Positions 1-8,173 of a stretch of 64,000 nt of DNA are shown in pieces. This DNA comes from Streptomyces sp. TBY4. Lineage in GTDB: Bacteria; Actinomycetota; Actinomycetes; Streptomycetales; Streptomycetaceae. A model generated the notes under the pieces. It was not told the DNA's origin, did no database searches, and worked only from the letters and a program-made list of their open reading frames with translations. Within the stretch, counting starts at the first letter, position 1, and every line of letters starts with the position of its first letter. The translations under genes were made by a program, and so were the position numbers. The DNA lies in assembly GCF_024213195.1 (NCBI RefSeq), contig NZ_JANAVF010000007.1:1-64000 (forward strand), in the 5' to 3' direction.

Positions 1-1
1 G

Positions 2-181
2 CTAGGGGGTGTCCGCAAAGTCCCGCCGGCCGCCCGCAGGGCGGCCCCGCGGCGTCTGGCGCGTGCTCTCGGTGTGCCGGGCGGAGGCCCGCGTACTGGA
101 CGTACTCGGGATTTCGCCCGGTGCGCCGAGAGCGCGTGCCAGGCGTCGCGGGGCAGGCGGGACTTTGCGGACACCCCCTAG
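2..181. mobile_element. MITE-like palindromic element flanked by CTAG
   Basis: Positions 2-27 and 156-181 form a perfect 26-bp inverted repeat that begins and ends with CTAG. CTAG fits a 4-bp target duplication of the IS5 type, which would make 6-177 a 172-bp element. Inside it, 28-46 forms an 8-bp hairpin with a GCA loop. Bases 47-86 pair with 112-151 without a single break if G-U pairs are allowed. There is no plausible reading frame, so it would be non-autonomous. The MITE reading is an inference from its ends; the palindrome itself is seen directly. Confidence 0.7.
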
Positions 182-197
182 GCCGGCTGCCGCCGGG

Positions 198-302
198 CCA
201 GGCCGTCTCTTCCGGATCTTGCCTGGCCTACGCCGCCCGGCGCCGAGGCACGGCGCCGGACGACGCGGGCCTGACCGGCAAGATCCGGAAAAGGCGGACT
301 GG
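198..302. repeat. Second imperfect palindrome upstream of the HtrA gene
   Basis: TTCCGGATCTTGCC at 210-223 is the exact reverse complement of 277-290. The stem extends outward with few mismatches to about 198/302, and the centre carries a short GC-rich palindrome. It lies in the 220 bases between the CTAG-flanked element and the protease gene. It could be another decayed palindromic element or a regulatory RNA structure; nothing in the sequence decides which. Confidence 0.55.
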
Positions 303-403
303 GGGCCGGGCGGCGCCGGCGGCACGGGCAACCTGGTTGAATCTCCGCCAGATGCGCCGCCCCGGGCGGCCGGCGGAGACCGACAGGTAGGCGGGGAGCG
401 CCC

Positions 404-1873
404 ATGTCCGACAGTCAGCAGACCGATCCGGCAGCGGATCCGGTCCCCGCCCGCGTGCCCCGGTGGTGGAGCCGCCCGGCGGAGCCCGTCGGCGCGCACG
501 AGGCCTCCGTACCGCCCCCTCGGGCGGGATCAGGAGCGCAGGCGGACGCGGAGCCGGGCCCGGAGTCGGCCCCGGATCCGGTTCCCGCACAGGTCGTTCC
601 CCAGTGGTGGAGCCGCCCCGCGGATCCGGCCGGCGCGCGCGAGGCCTTCGTACCGCCCCCGCGGACCGTGCCGGTGCCCGGCGCGGAGCCGGACCGGGGG
701 CCGGAGCCGCGGTACGACCCGTGGGGTGCGCGGCCGCTGCAGACGGTGGACCACGGCGGGGCGGGCTCCCGCCGCCGGACGAGACTGCGCCAGAGCATCG
801 TCCTCGGCCTCGGGACCGCCCTGCTGGCCGGCGGCATCGGCGGCTACGCCGGCGTCCTCGCCGAACGGCAGGCCGGCACCCGCCTCGAACTCCCGCAGGC
901 GGCCCCCGCCGGTCGCGGCCGGGCTCCCGACAGCGTGGCCGGGATCGCCGCCACCGCACTGCCCGGCGTGGTCACCCTGCACGTCAACGGCGCGGAGAGC
1001 AGTTCCACGGGCACGGGCTTCGTCCTCGACGGGCAGGGCCACATCCTCACCAACAACCACGTGGTGAACGGGGCCCGGACCATAACGGTCACCTTCAGCA
1101 CCGGCGAGAGCGTCCCCGCCGAGCTGGTCGGCGGCGACACCGGGTACGACCTGGCCGTCGTCAAGGTCGACGGGGTACGGGGCCTGCGGCCGCTCGCGCT
1201 CGGCAACTCCGAGAACGTCGAGGTCGGCGACCCGGTGGTGGCCATCGGGGCCCCCTTCGACCTCTCCAACACCGTCACCGCCGGCATCATCAGCGCCACC
1301 GGCCGCCCCATCACCGCCGGCGGCGACAAGGGCGACGGCAGCGACGTCAGCTACGTCGACGCCCTCCAGACGGACGCCCCCATCAACCCCGGCAACTCCG
1401 GCGGCCCGCTCCTCGACGCCAGGGCCCAGGTCATCGGCATCAACAGCGCCATCCGCGGCGGCGACGGCAAGGACAGCTCCGGACAGCAGCGCGGCAGCAT
1501 CGGCCTCGGCTTCGCCATCCCCGTCAACCAGGGCAAGCGCGTCGCCGAGGAGCTGATCCGCACCGGCCGCGCCACCCATCCCGTCATCGGCGTCACCCTG
1601 GACATGGACTACACCGGCGACGGGGCCCGGGTGGCGGAGAAGAAGGGCGCGGACGGCAAGCCGACCGTCACCGCCGGCGGTCCCGGCGCCCGGGCGGGCA
1701 TCGCGCCGGGCGACGTGATCACCAAGGTCGACGGCGTACGCGTGCACGGCGGCGACGAGCTCGTGATCAAGATCCGGGCCCACCGGCCGGGCGACCGGCT
1801 CACCCTCACCGTGCTGCGCGAGGGCCGGGAGCGCACGCTGGAAGTGGTCCTCGGATCGGCGAACGGTTCGTGA
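404..1873 (+). CDS. Membrane-anchored HtrA/DegP-type serine protease with PDZ domain
   Basis: 489 residues, S1C family, acting outside the membrane in protein quality control. Residues 1-128 are proline-rich and cytoplasmic, one membrane helix follows at about 131-150, then a trypsin-like domain with catalytic His219 (NNHVV), Asp249 (GYDLAVV) and Ser332 (NPGNSGGPL), then one PDZ domain at about 395-480. The cytoplasmic part contains two copies of a 23-residue motif of the form VPxWWSRPAxPxGAxEA (residues 18-40 and 65-87). GGGGAG lies just upstream of this ATG. tatB follows 118 bases downstream on the same strand, an htrA-tatB order I know from mycobacteria. Confidence 0.93.
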   Translation: MSDSQQTDPAADPVPARVPRWWSRPAEPVGAHEASVPPPRAGSGAQADAEPGPESAPDPVPAQVVPQWWSRPADPAGAREAFVPPPRTVPVPGAEPDRGPEPRYDPWGARPLQTVDHGGAGSRRRTRLRQSIVLGLGTALLAGGIGGYAGVLAERQAGTRLELPQAAPAGRGRAPDSVAGIAATALPGVVTLHVNGAESSSTGTGFVLDGQGHILTNNHVVNGARTITVTFSTGESVPAELVGGDTGYDLAVVKVDGVRGLRPLALGNSENVEVGDPVVAIGAPFDLSNTVTAGIISATGRPITAGGDKGDGSDVSYVDALQTDAPINPGNSGGPLLDARAQVIGINSAIRGGDGKDSSGQQRGSIGLGFAIPVNQGKRVAEELIRTGRATHPVIGVTLDMDYTGDGARVAEKKGADGKPTVTAGGPGARAGIAPGDVITKVDGVRVHGGDELVIKIRAHRPGDRLTLTVLREGRERTLEVVLGSANGS

Positions 1874-1991
1874 CGGGCGGATGAAAGCAGGACGGGTCCG
1901 GTAATCCGCCGGTCCTGGTGTAGGGGACTGCGGACCCGGCCGGGTACCGTGTGACAGGCCTGACGTGAAGAGAGCCGAGGAGCGGGGCAAG

Positions 1992-2441
1992 GTGTTCAAC
2001 GACATAGGCGCACTCGAGCTGGTCACGATCGTGGTGCTCGCCATTCTCATCTTCGGCCCGGACAAGCTGCCCAAGGTCATCCAGGACGTCACGGGCGTCA
2101 TCCGGAAGATCCGCGCGTTCTCCGACAGTGCGAAGCAGGACATCCGCTCCGAGCTCGGCCCGGAATTCAAGGACTTCGAGTTCGAGGACCTGAACCCGAA
2201 GAACTTCATCCGCAAGCAGCTGACCGAGAACGAGGACCTCAAGGAGATCCGGAGCAGCTTCGATCTCCGCAAGGAACTCACCGACGTCACCGACGCGGTC
2301 AACGGCAAGGAGCCCGACGCGGCCGCGGCCGCCGGCGGCGCCCTCCCCGCCGCCGCGCCGGGCGCCGGACCGGACATGGTCAAGAAGCCCGTCCCCCCGG
2401 CGCAGGAGCAGCGCACGCGCTACGACGCCGACGCGACCTGA
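1992..2441 (+). CDS. tatB: Sec-independent (Tat) translocase protein TatB
   Basis: 149 residues. TatB forms the TatBC receptor for folded twin-arginine substrates at the membrane. The N-terminus FNDIGALELVTIVVLAILIF with the GPDKLP hinge is the single membrane helix plus amphipathic helix of TatA/B proteins, and the charged tail of over 100 residues is TatB-like. The GTG at 1992 is preferred because GAGGAG precedes it and the family begins with M-F-x-D-I-G; a GTG at 1965 would add nine atypical residues. The tail ends in an alanine/proline-rich segment. Confidence 0.92.
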   Translation: MFNDIGALELVTIVVLAILIFGPDKLPKVIQDVTGVIRKIRAFSDSAKQDIRSELGPEFKDFEFEDLNPKNFIRKQLTENEDLKEIRSSFDLRKELTDVTDAVNGKEPDAAAAAGGALPAAAPGAGPDMVKKPVPPAQEQRTRYDADAT

Positions 2442-2575
2442 CGCCACCCGGGACCACGCGCGCGCCCGCCTGCCCGGTGAACCGCGGTCGGATGGCTATC
2501 CTCCTTTGAGTCCGGACCCAGGACGCCCGAGGGGGGTGGGCCGTTCCGGATCCCACGGAACGAGAGGCCGCATCG

Positions 2576-3289
2576 ATGGAGACGACGAGCAGTAGCCGCG
2601 TCGGCACGCAGCCCGCCGAGGCGCAGACGCCAGCCCCCGCACCAGCAGCAGACCTTCCGCAGCCCCCGGAGGCGACCGCCCCGCCCGTCCCTGCGGCCCG
2701 CCGGGCCGCCGAGGGGTACCTGCGGGCCGACTTCCCCTGGTACGGGCTGGACGGGGCCTTCACCGGCCCCCGCTGGCTGATGCAGGTCGCCGCCGGGGCC
2801 GACGGCAGCGTGGAGCACGGCTCGACCGGTCACGGGGACGAGCCCTCCGCCCGCGGCGAGATCGCCACCGGGGAGAAGGAGCGCTTCGCGGTGGTCGTCA
2901 CCGTGGCGAGCAACCCGCTGCGGCGCACCGCCGACGGCACGGGCGTCCTGGAGGCCACCTCGGTCTCCTCGGCGGCCTGGCTGGCCGGCTCCGGGCTGCT
3001 GGCCTACAGCTGGCCGGGGCAGATGGACCACAGCCTGCGCGACGACTGGCTCGACCAGCAGACCGAGGCCGCGTGGGAGCTCGCGGACGACCTCTCGGGG
3101 CCGGACTGGTCGACGCTGTCGCTGCCCGTGGACGGGGAGCCGACGCCGTTCCACTACCGCGAGTCGGAGTTCGGGTGGGTCCTGGCCGGCTCGACCGGCA
3201 GCGGGGTGCACCTGGGTGCGTACGGGCGCGGGATGAGCGCGTACGGGATCGGCTTCTCGGTGATCGGGGACCTGGCGGCGTACGAGTAG
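2576..3289 (+). CDS. Conserved hypothetical protein
   Basis: 237 residues, family not recognised. The first 45 residues are proline/alanine-rich and look disordered; the rest is a soluble tryptophan-rich domain (PWYGLDG, PRWLMQ, GFSVIGDLAAYE) with no signal peptide or membrane helix. GAGAGG lies about ten bases before the ATG. It converges on mrp, and the two genes share a strong hairpin terminator. I see no catalytic motif and assign no function. Confidence 0.75.
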   Translation: METTSSSRVGTQPAEAQTPAPAPAADLPQPPEATAPPVPAARRAAEGYLRADFPWYGLDGAFTGPRWLMQVAAGADGSVEHGSTGHGDEPSARGEIATGEKERFAVVVTVASNPLRRTADGTGVLEATSVSSAAWLAGSGLLAYSWPGQMDHSLRDDWLDQQTEAAWELADDLSGPDWSTLSLPVDGEPTPFHYRESEFGWVLAGSTGSGVHLGAYGRGMSAYGIGFSVIGDLAAYE

Positions 3290-3299
3290 GACGCGAACA

Positions 3300-3342
3300 G
3301 AAGGGGGGCCGGCGAGGGGATTCCCCCGCCGGCCCCCCTTTT
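3300..3342. terminator. Bidirectional hairpin terminator
   Basis: AAGGGGGGCCGGCG (3301-3314) pairs with CGCCGGCCCCCCTT (3327-3340), and the stem can extend through the centre. It lies between the convergent hypothetical gene and mrp and is flanked by A/T tracts on both sides, as expected for a terminator used in both directions. Confidence 0.8.
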
Positions 3343-3348
3343 GCTGCG

Positions 3349-4518
3349 TCAGAACTTGTTGCGCGGGGTGATCCCCAGCGACATGCCGGCCAGGCCGCGG
3401 GCGCGGCCGCCGAGCTTGCCGGCGATGGCGCGCAGGGCCGCGCCGGCGGGGGAGTCGGGGTCGGACAGGACGACCGGGGTGCCGTCGTCGCCGCCCTCGC
3501 GCAGGCGGACGTCGATCGGGATCGAGCCCAGCACCGGGACCGTCGCGCCGACCGTCTTGGTCAGGCCGTCGGCGACCTTCTGGCCACCGCCCGAGCCGAA
3601 CACGTCGACCATCTCGTCGCAGTGCGGGCAGGGCAGCCCGGACATGTTCTCGACGACGCCGACGATCTTCTGGTGGGTCTGCACGGCGATCGAGCCGGCC
3701 CGCTCCGCGACCTCGGCCGCTGCCTGCTGCGGGGTGGTCACGACGAGGATCTCGGCGTTGGGCACCAGCTGGGCCACGGAGATCGCGATGTCGCCCGTGC
3801 CCGGCGGCAGGTCGAGCAGCAGCACGTCCAGGTCGCCCCAGAACACGTCGGCCAGGAACTGCTGGAGGGCCCGGTGCAGCATCGGACCGCGCCACACCAC
3901 GGGCGCGTTGCCCGGGGTGAACATGCCGATGGAGATGACCTTTACGCCGTGCGCCGACGGCGGCATGATCATGTTCTCGACCTGGGTGGGGCGGCCCTCC
4001 ACGCCGAGCATGCGCGGCACGCTGTGGCCGTAGATGTCGGCGTCGACGACGCCGACCTTGAGGCCGTCGGCCGCCATCGCCGCCGCCAGGTTCACGGTGA
4101 CCGAGGACTTGCCGACGCCGCCCTTGCCGGAGGCGACCGCGTAGACGCGGGTCAGCGAGCCGGGCTGGGCGAAGGGGACCTCGCGCTCGGCGGTGCCGCC
4201 GCGCAGGGTCGCCGCGAGGTCCTTGCGCTGCTCGTCGCTCATCACGTCCAGCGTGACGGCGACCGAGGTGACGCCGGGGACCTTCTGGACGGCCTCGGTG
4301 ACCAGGTTGGTGATGGTCTCGCGCATGGGGCAGCCCGACACGGTCAGGAACACGGTGACGGCGACCTCGCCGCCGTCGCCGATCTCCACCGATTTGACCA
4401 TGCCCAGCTCGGTGATCGGCCGGTGGATCTCGGGGTCGTTCACCGTCGCCAGCGCGTCCAGGATCGCGTCCTGTTCGGGCACGGCAGCGGCGGAGGCGGA
4501 GCTTGTGTCGGTAGCCAT
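3349..4518 (-). CDS. mrp: Mrp/NBP35-type Fe-S cluster carrier P-loop ATPase
   Basis: 389 residues. The protein binds a labile 4Fe-4S cluster and transfers it to apoproteins in the cytoplasm. A DUF59/MIP18 domain (about 16-90, with SGCPMR) is followed by a deviant Walker A GKGGVGKSS (131-139), DADIYGHSVP (about 159-168), and the CPHC pair at residues 297/300 that bridges the cluster in the dimer. The start is the ATG at 4518; TACCAT lies seven bases upstream on the coding strand with no clear ribosome site, so the mRNA is probably leaderless. It may serve Fe-S enzymes in the window such as NarGH and AdnA. Confidence 0.93.
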   Translation of the reverse strand: MATDTSSASAAAVPEQDAILDALATVNDPEIHRPITELGMVKSVEIGDGGEVAVTVFLTVSGCPMRETITNLVTEAVQKVPGVTSVAVTLDVMSDEQRKDLAATLRGGTAEREVPFAQPGSLTRVYAVASGKGGVGKSSVTVNLAAAMAADGLKVGVVDADIYGHSVPRMLGVEGRPTQVENMIMPPSAHGVKVISIGMFTPGNAPVVWRGPMLHRALQQFLADVFWGDLDVLLLDLPPGTGDIAISVAQLVPNAEILVVTTPQQAAAEVAERAGSIAVQTHQKIVGVVENMSGLPCPHCDEMVDVFGSGGGQKVADGLTKTVGATVPVLGSIPIDVRLREGGDDGTPVVLSDPDSPAGAALRAIAGKLGGRARGLAGMSLGITPRNKF

Positions 4519-4561
4519 GCCCCCGATGGTACGGCGCGGTGGCGGGCCTCAGGAAAGCCCG

Positions 4562-5266
4562 CTAGCGGTCGCCTTCGTCACTCTCGGCGGGGAATAGCCG
4601 CCGCTCGTCCATCTCCTTGATCAGATCCTGGAACTCGGACCTGATCCAGTCGCGCGTGGCGACCTCGCCCAGACCCATCCGCAGGGCCGCGATCTCCCGG
4701 GTCAGGTACTCGGTGTCGGCCAGCGAGCGTTCGTTCTGCTTGCGGTCCTGCTCCAGGTTGACCCGGTCCCGGTCGTCCTGCCGGTTCTGCGCCAGCAGGA
4801 TCAGCGGGGCCGCGTAGGAGGCCTGGAGCGACAGCATCAGGGTCAGGAAGATGAAGGGGTACTGGTCGAAGCGCAGGTGTCCGGGCGCAAAGATGTTCCA
4901 CAGCACCCAGATGATGATGACGACGGTCATCCAGACGATGAACCGGCCCGTGCCGAGGAACCGCGCGACCCGCTCCGAGAGCCGCCCGAAGGCCTCCGGG
5001 TCGTACTCGGGCAGCAGTCGCCTGCGGGCCGGGCGCGGCAGGTCGAGCCGGGTCCGCGAGCGCGACAGCGCGCTCGACCCGGTCGACTGGCCGGCCTTCG
5101 CCCGCTCGCCGCGCTCGAAGGAGGAACGTTCCGCCCGCTCCGCCGCCGCTTCCGCCAGCCCGTACTCGCGCGCCTGCGCCCGGGCCTGCTCGCGCCGCTC
5201 CCGGATCTGCTCCTTGCGCCGGTCGCGTGCCTGCTCGCGCTCGCCGCGCCCCCGCTCAGTTCCCAC
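4562..5266 (-). CDS. DUF1003 membrane protein
   Basis: 234 residues. The N-terminal 75 residues are very rich in Arg and Glu and likely form a charged helix. Two membrane helices follow (VWMTVVIIIWVLWNIF and FIFLTLMLSLQASYAAPLILL), then the conserved NRQDDRDR segment and a helical cytoplasmic tail: the DUF1003 layout. The GTG start has AAGGAG six bases upstream. It overlaps the end of the MgtE-like gene by 11 bases, so the two are translationally linked. The family's biochemical function is unknown to me. Confidence 0.88.
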   Translation of the reverse strand: MGTERGRGEREQARDRRKEQIRERREQARAQAREYGLAEAAAERAERSSFERGERAKAGQSTGSSALSRSRTRLDLPRPARRRLLPEYDPEAFGRLSERVARFLGTGRFIVWMTVVIIIWVLWNIFAPGHLRFDQYPFIFLTLMLSLQASYAAPLILLAQNRQDDRDRVNLEQDRKQNERSLADTEYLTREIAALRMGLGEVATRDWIRSEFQDLIKEMDERRLFPAESDEGDR

Positions 5267-6563
5267 GTAGGGCTCCTTCCGCGCGCTCGGAGTCCTCGGG
5301 TCCCCCGGGAGCCTCCGAGTGGAAGTCCGTCTCCCGCCAGTCGTCCGGGAGCAGGTGGTCCAGTACGTCGTCCACGGTGACCGCGCCCAGCAGCGAGCCG
5401 CTCTCGTCCACGACCGGGACCGCCACCATGTTGTACGCGGCCAGGTAGCTGGTCACCACCGGCAGCGAGGCGTCCGGCCGCAGCGGCGCCAGGCCCGTGT
5501 CCACGATCGAGCTGACCAGGGTGAACGGCGGATCGCGCAGCAGCCGCTGGAAGTGCACCGTGCCCAGGTACTTGCCCGTCGGCGTCTCGTCCGGCGGCCG
5601 GCACACGTACACCTGCGCCGCCAGCGCCGGAGACAGGTCCGACTGCCGTACGCGGGCCAGCGCGTCGGCGACCGTCGCGTCGGGCCGCAGCACGATCGGC
5701 TCCGTGGTCATCAGACCGCCCGCGGTGTTCTCCTCGTACGACAGCAGGCGCCGCACATCGGCGGCGTCGTCCGGCCGCATCAGCGTCAGCAGCCGCTCCT
5801 TGTCGTCCTCCGGCAGCTCCGAGAGCAGGTCGGCCGCGTCGTCCGGGTCCATCGCCTCCAGGACGTCGGCCGCGCGCTCCTCCTTCAGCTTCCCGAGGAT
5901 CTCCACCTGCTCGTCCTCGGGCAGCTCCTCCATGACGTCCGCGAGCCGGTCGTCGTCCAGCGCGCTCGCCACCTCGGCGCGCCGCTTCGGCGTCAGGTGG
6001 TGCAGGACGTTCGCCACGTCCGCCGGGCGCATCTGCTCGAAGGTGGCGACCAGGTTCTCGGCGCCCTGCCCGTGCTCCTCCAGCGAGAAGCCCGTCACCG
6101 CCGACCACTCGACCGTCAGGGTCTCGCCGCGCCGCCGCAGCGCGCCCGACTTGCCCTTCCGTACGAAGATCCGGTCGATCTCCCAGTCGCGCCGGGCCGG
6201 CAGCTGCTGGATGGCCACGTCCAGGACGGTGACCTCCTCGTCGTCCGCGACCAGGCGCACCCGCCGGTCCAGCAGTTCGCCGAGGATCAGCCGCTCGGTG
6301 GGACGCTGCTCGAAGCGGCGCATGTTGACCACGCCCGTGGTGATCACCTGGCCGGACTCGACGCCCGTCACCCGGGTCATGGGCAGGAAGATCCGGCGCC
6401 GGCTCACGACCTCGACCACCAGGCCGAGCAGCCGGGGCGGCCGGCCGCCCACGCGGAGCATCGCGACGAGGTCGCGGACCCGGCCCACCTGGTCGCCGTT
6501 GGGGTCGAAGACGGGCACACCCGACAGATGCGAGACGAAGATCCGTGGGGCGCCTGCCGCCAT
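5256..6563 (-). CDS. MgtE N-terminal and CBS-domain protein lacking the channel
   Basis: 435 residues. A PRC-barrel-like N-terminus (HLSGVPVFDPNGDQVGRVRDL) is followed by an MgtE intracellular N domain (helical repeats with MDPDDAADLLSEL) and two CBS motifs. In MgtE these domains sense cytoplasmic Mg2+ and gate the pore, but here the protein ends before any membrane segment. The ATG at 6563 has AGGAGG seven bases upstream, far better than the in-frame ATG at 6590. Coupling to the DUF1003 membrane protein suggests a shared function; that is inference. Confidence 0.88.
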   Translation of the reverse strand: MAAGAPRIFVSHLSGVPVFDPNGDQVGRVRDLVAMLRVGGRPPRLLGLVVEVVSRRRIFLPMTRVTGVESGQVITTGVVNMRRFEQRPTERLILGELLDRRVRLVADDEEVTVLDVAIQQLPARRDWEIDRIFVRKGKSGALRRRGETLTVEWSAVTGFSLEEHGQGAENLVATFEQMRPADVANVLHHLTPKRRAEVASALDDDRLADVMEELPEDEQVEILGKLKEERAADVLEAMDPDDAADLLSELPEDDKERLLTLMRPDDAADVRRLLSYEENTAGGLMTTEPIVLRPDATVADALARVRQSDLSPALAAQVYVCRPPDETPTGKYLGTVHFQRLLRDPPFTLVSSIVDTGLAPLRPDASLPVVTSYLAAYNMVAVPVVDESGSLLGAVTVDDVLDHLLPDDWRETDFHSEAPGGPEDSERAEGALRGN

Positions 6564-6809
6564 CCGAGCGCCTCCTACGAGCTGCGTCATCCGTCGATCA
6601 CCGGTACTGCCGTCCCTCAGGTTAGCCCGTACCGCACACAACCTCCTGGTGGGCCCGCCCGCCCGGGCGTCCGCCCGGTGCCCGCCCGGGGCCCCCGGGG
6701 CCTGCGCACGCGCGTCCGTACGGGCTGCGCGCGGGCGCCGCGCGGAGGCCCGCGTACGGGCGGGTACGCTGCCAGCTGCTCGCCGACGCTACGAGAGGGA
6801 CACCTGCCC

Positions 6810-7589
6810 GTGACCGCCTACTTCCCCGCCCCGCGGCTGCGCCGGGCCGCCTTCGTCAGTGCCCTCTGCGCGGGCCTGGCCGTCGTCGGCACGGGGTGCG
6901 GGGCGGATCCCGACGAGGGGACGAACGGGGTCGGCAAGCTGTCCGCCGACCAGATCGAGGACAGGGCGCGGACGGCCGTCACCGGGGCCCAGTCGGTCCA
7001 CCTCTCGGGCACGCTGGTCAGCGGCGGCAAGTCCTTCACCCTGGACATGCGGCTCGGGGCGGACGGCGGCTCCGGCGAGGTGAAGTCCCAGGACGACACC
7101 ACCTTCCAGCTGCTGCGGGTCGGGGAGCAGCTCTACCTCAAGGCGGGCACCGCCTTCTGGGGCCAGTCCGAGGCGGCCGGCAAGCTCGGCGACAAGTTCG
7201 TCAAGGTGCCCGAGGGCGACCCCTCCTACAAGCAGTTCCGCGGCTTCACCGACATGCAGGTCATGCTCGACGGGCTGCTCGGGCTCGAAGGGACGCTCAG
7301 CAAGGGCGAGGACTACACCAAGGTCGGCCCCACCCGGGCCGTCCAGGTCTCGGCGGACAAGGGCAAGGGCGGCAAGCTCTCGGTCTCCCTGGAGGGCACC
7401 CCCTACCCGCTCCTCATGGAACGCGCGGGCGGCGCCGGCCGGGTGACCCTCGCGGAATGGGGCGCACCGGTGGAGCTCACCGCGCCCGCGCCGGACCAGA
7501 CGGTGGACTACGGCTCGGAACTGCCCACGACCAAGGAGCAGGAGGGCGCCCCCCAGGGCTCCGGCCAGGGCGCCAACCCGCAGGGCTAA
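6810..7589 (+). CDS. Putative LppX/LprG-like lipoprotein
   Basis: 259 residues. A signal peptide with lipobox-like VVGTGC places the lipidated Cys near residue 29, so it should sit on the outer face of the membrane. The mature part has alternating beta-strand patterns (VHLSGTLVSGGKSFTLDMRL, DTTFQLLRVGEQLYLKAGTAFW) resembling the LppX/LprAFG half-barrel that carries lipids in mycobacteria; that assignment is by pattern only. The GTG at 6810 is chosen because it begins the signal peptide, with GAGAGGGA upstream. It converges on the next gene. Confidence 0.8.
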   Translation: MTAYFPAPRLRRAAFVSALCAGLAVVGTGCGADPDEGTNGVGKLSADQIEDRARTAVTGAQSVHLSGTLVSGGKSFTLDMRLGADGGSGEVKSQDDTTFQLLRVGEQLYLKAGTAFWGQSEAAGKLGDKFVKVPEGDPSYKQFRGFTDMQVMLDGLLGLEGTLSKGEDYTKVGPTRAVQVSADKGKGGKLSVSLEGTPYPLLMERAGGAGRVTLAEWGAPVELTAPAPDQTVDYGSELPTTKEQEGAPQGSGQGANPQG

Positions 7590-7611
7590 CGGAGTCCGGG
7601 CCCCGTCCGCT

Positions 7612-8127
7612 CTAGCGGGAAGCCTTCTTCTTCCGCTTCAGCAGCAGCTTCGGCAGCCCGGCGGGGATGGGCTGCCGGGTGATCGCGGGGGAGTCCAGCG
7701 GAGCCGCCGCCAGCGAGTCCACGGGGAGGGCGGTGCGGACCGACTCCGGCTCCAGGCGCAGCAGCCGGCACTCCCGCGCCCAGCGGTCGGTCATCTCGGC
7801 GGAGTCGGGCGCGTTGAGCCGCTTGCCCTTGAGTTCGGCCACGGCGGCCTCCCACGGCTCGCTGCCGGGCACGAGCTCGCGTACGGTCGCCGTCCACGCG
7901 ACGAGCCGGCCGCCCTTGTCCTTGCTGCGCACGGTCACCTCGGCCGCCGCCCCGTCCGCCAGCCCCGGGAACGGCTGCTCACCGGGCCCGTCGCCGAGCA
8001 CGTGCGCCGCGCCGTCCACCCAGGCGTGCCACAGGCCGCGGTCGGCCCCGGAGCCGCGGACCCAGATGAGGCCGGACTTCTTGGTGGCCTCCTCGACGAG
8101 GGCCAGATCGAGCGCGCTGAGAGTCAT
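7612..8127 (-). CDS. Conserved hypothetical protein
   Basis: 171 residues, soluble, ending in a very basic tail (LLLKRKKKASR). The N-terminal two thirds look like a small beta-rich domain (SGLIWVRGSGADRGLWHAWVDG, AEVTVRSKDKGGRLVAWTATVREL) and could be a split-barrel fold like pyridoxamine-phosphate oxidases, but no cofactor motif is clear. TACCCT lies six bases before the ATG with no ribosome site, so a leaderless mRNA is likely. A GTG two codons upstream is possible. Confidence 0.75.
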   Translation of the reverse strand: MTLSALDLALVEEATKKSGLIWVRGSGADRGLWHAWVDGAAHVLGDGPGEQPFPGLADGAAAEVTVRSKDKGGRLVAWTATVRELVPGSEPWEAAVAELKGKRLNAPDSAEMTDRWARECRLLRLEPESVRTALPVDSLAAAPLDSPAITRQPIPAGLPKLLLKRKKKASR

Positions 8128-8173
8128 GCGCACAGGGTAGCCAGGGCCCCGCGCACCCTCACAGCCAGTGCGC

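Noticed and set aside
5319..6809. N-terminal extension of the lipoprotein frame to 5319
   Set aside because: It runs antisense through the MgtE-like gene; the signal peptide and lipobox fix the start at 6810.
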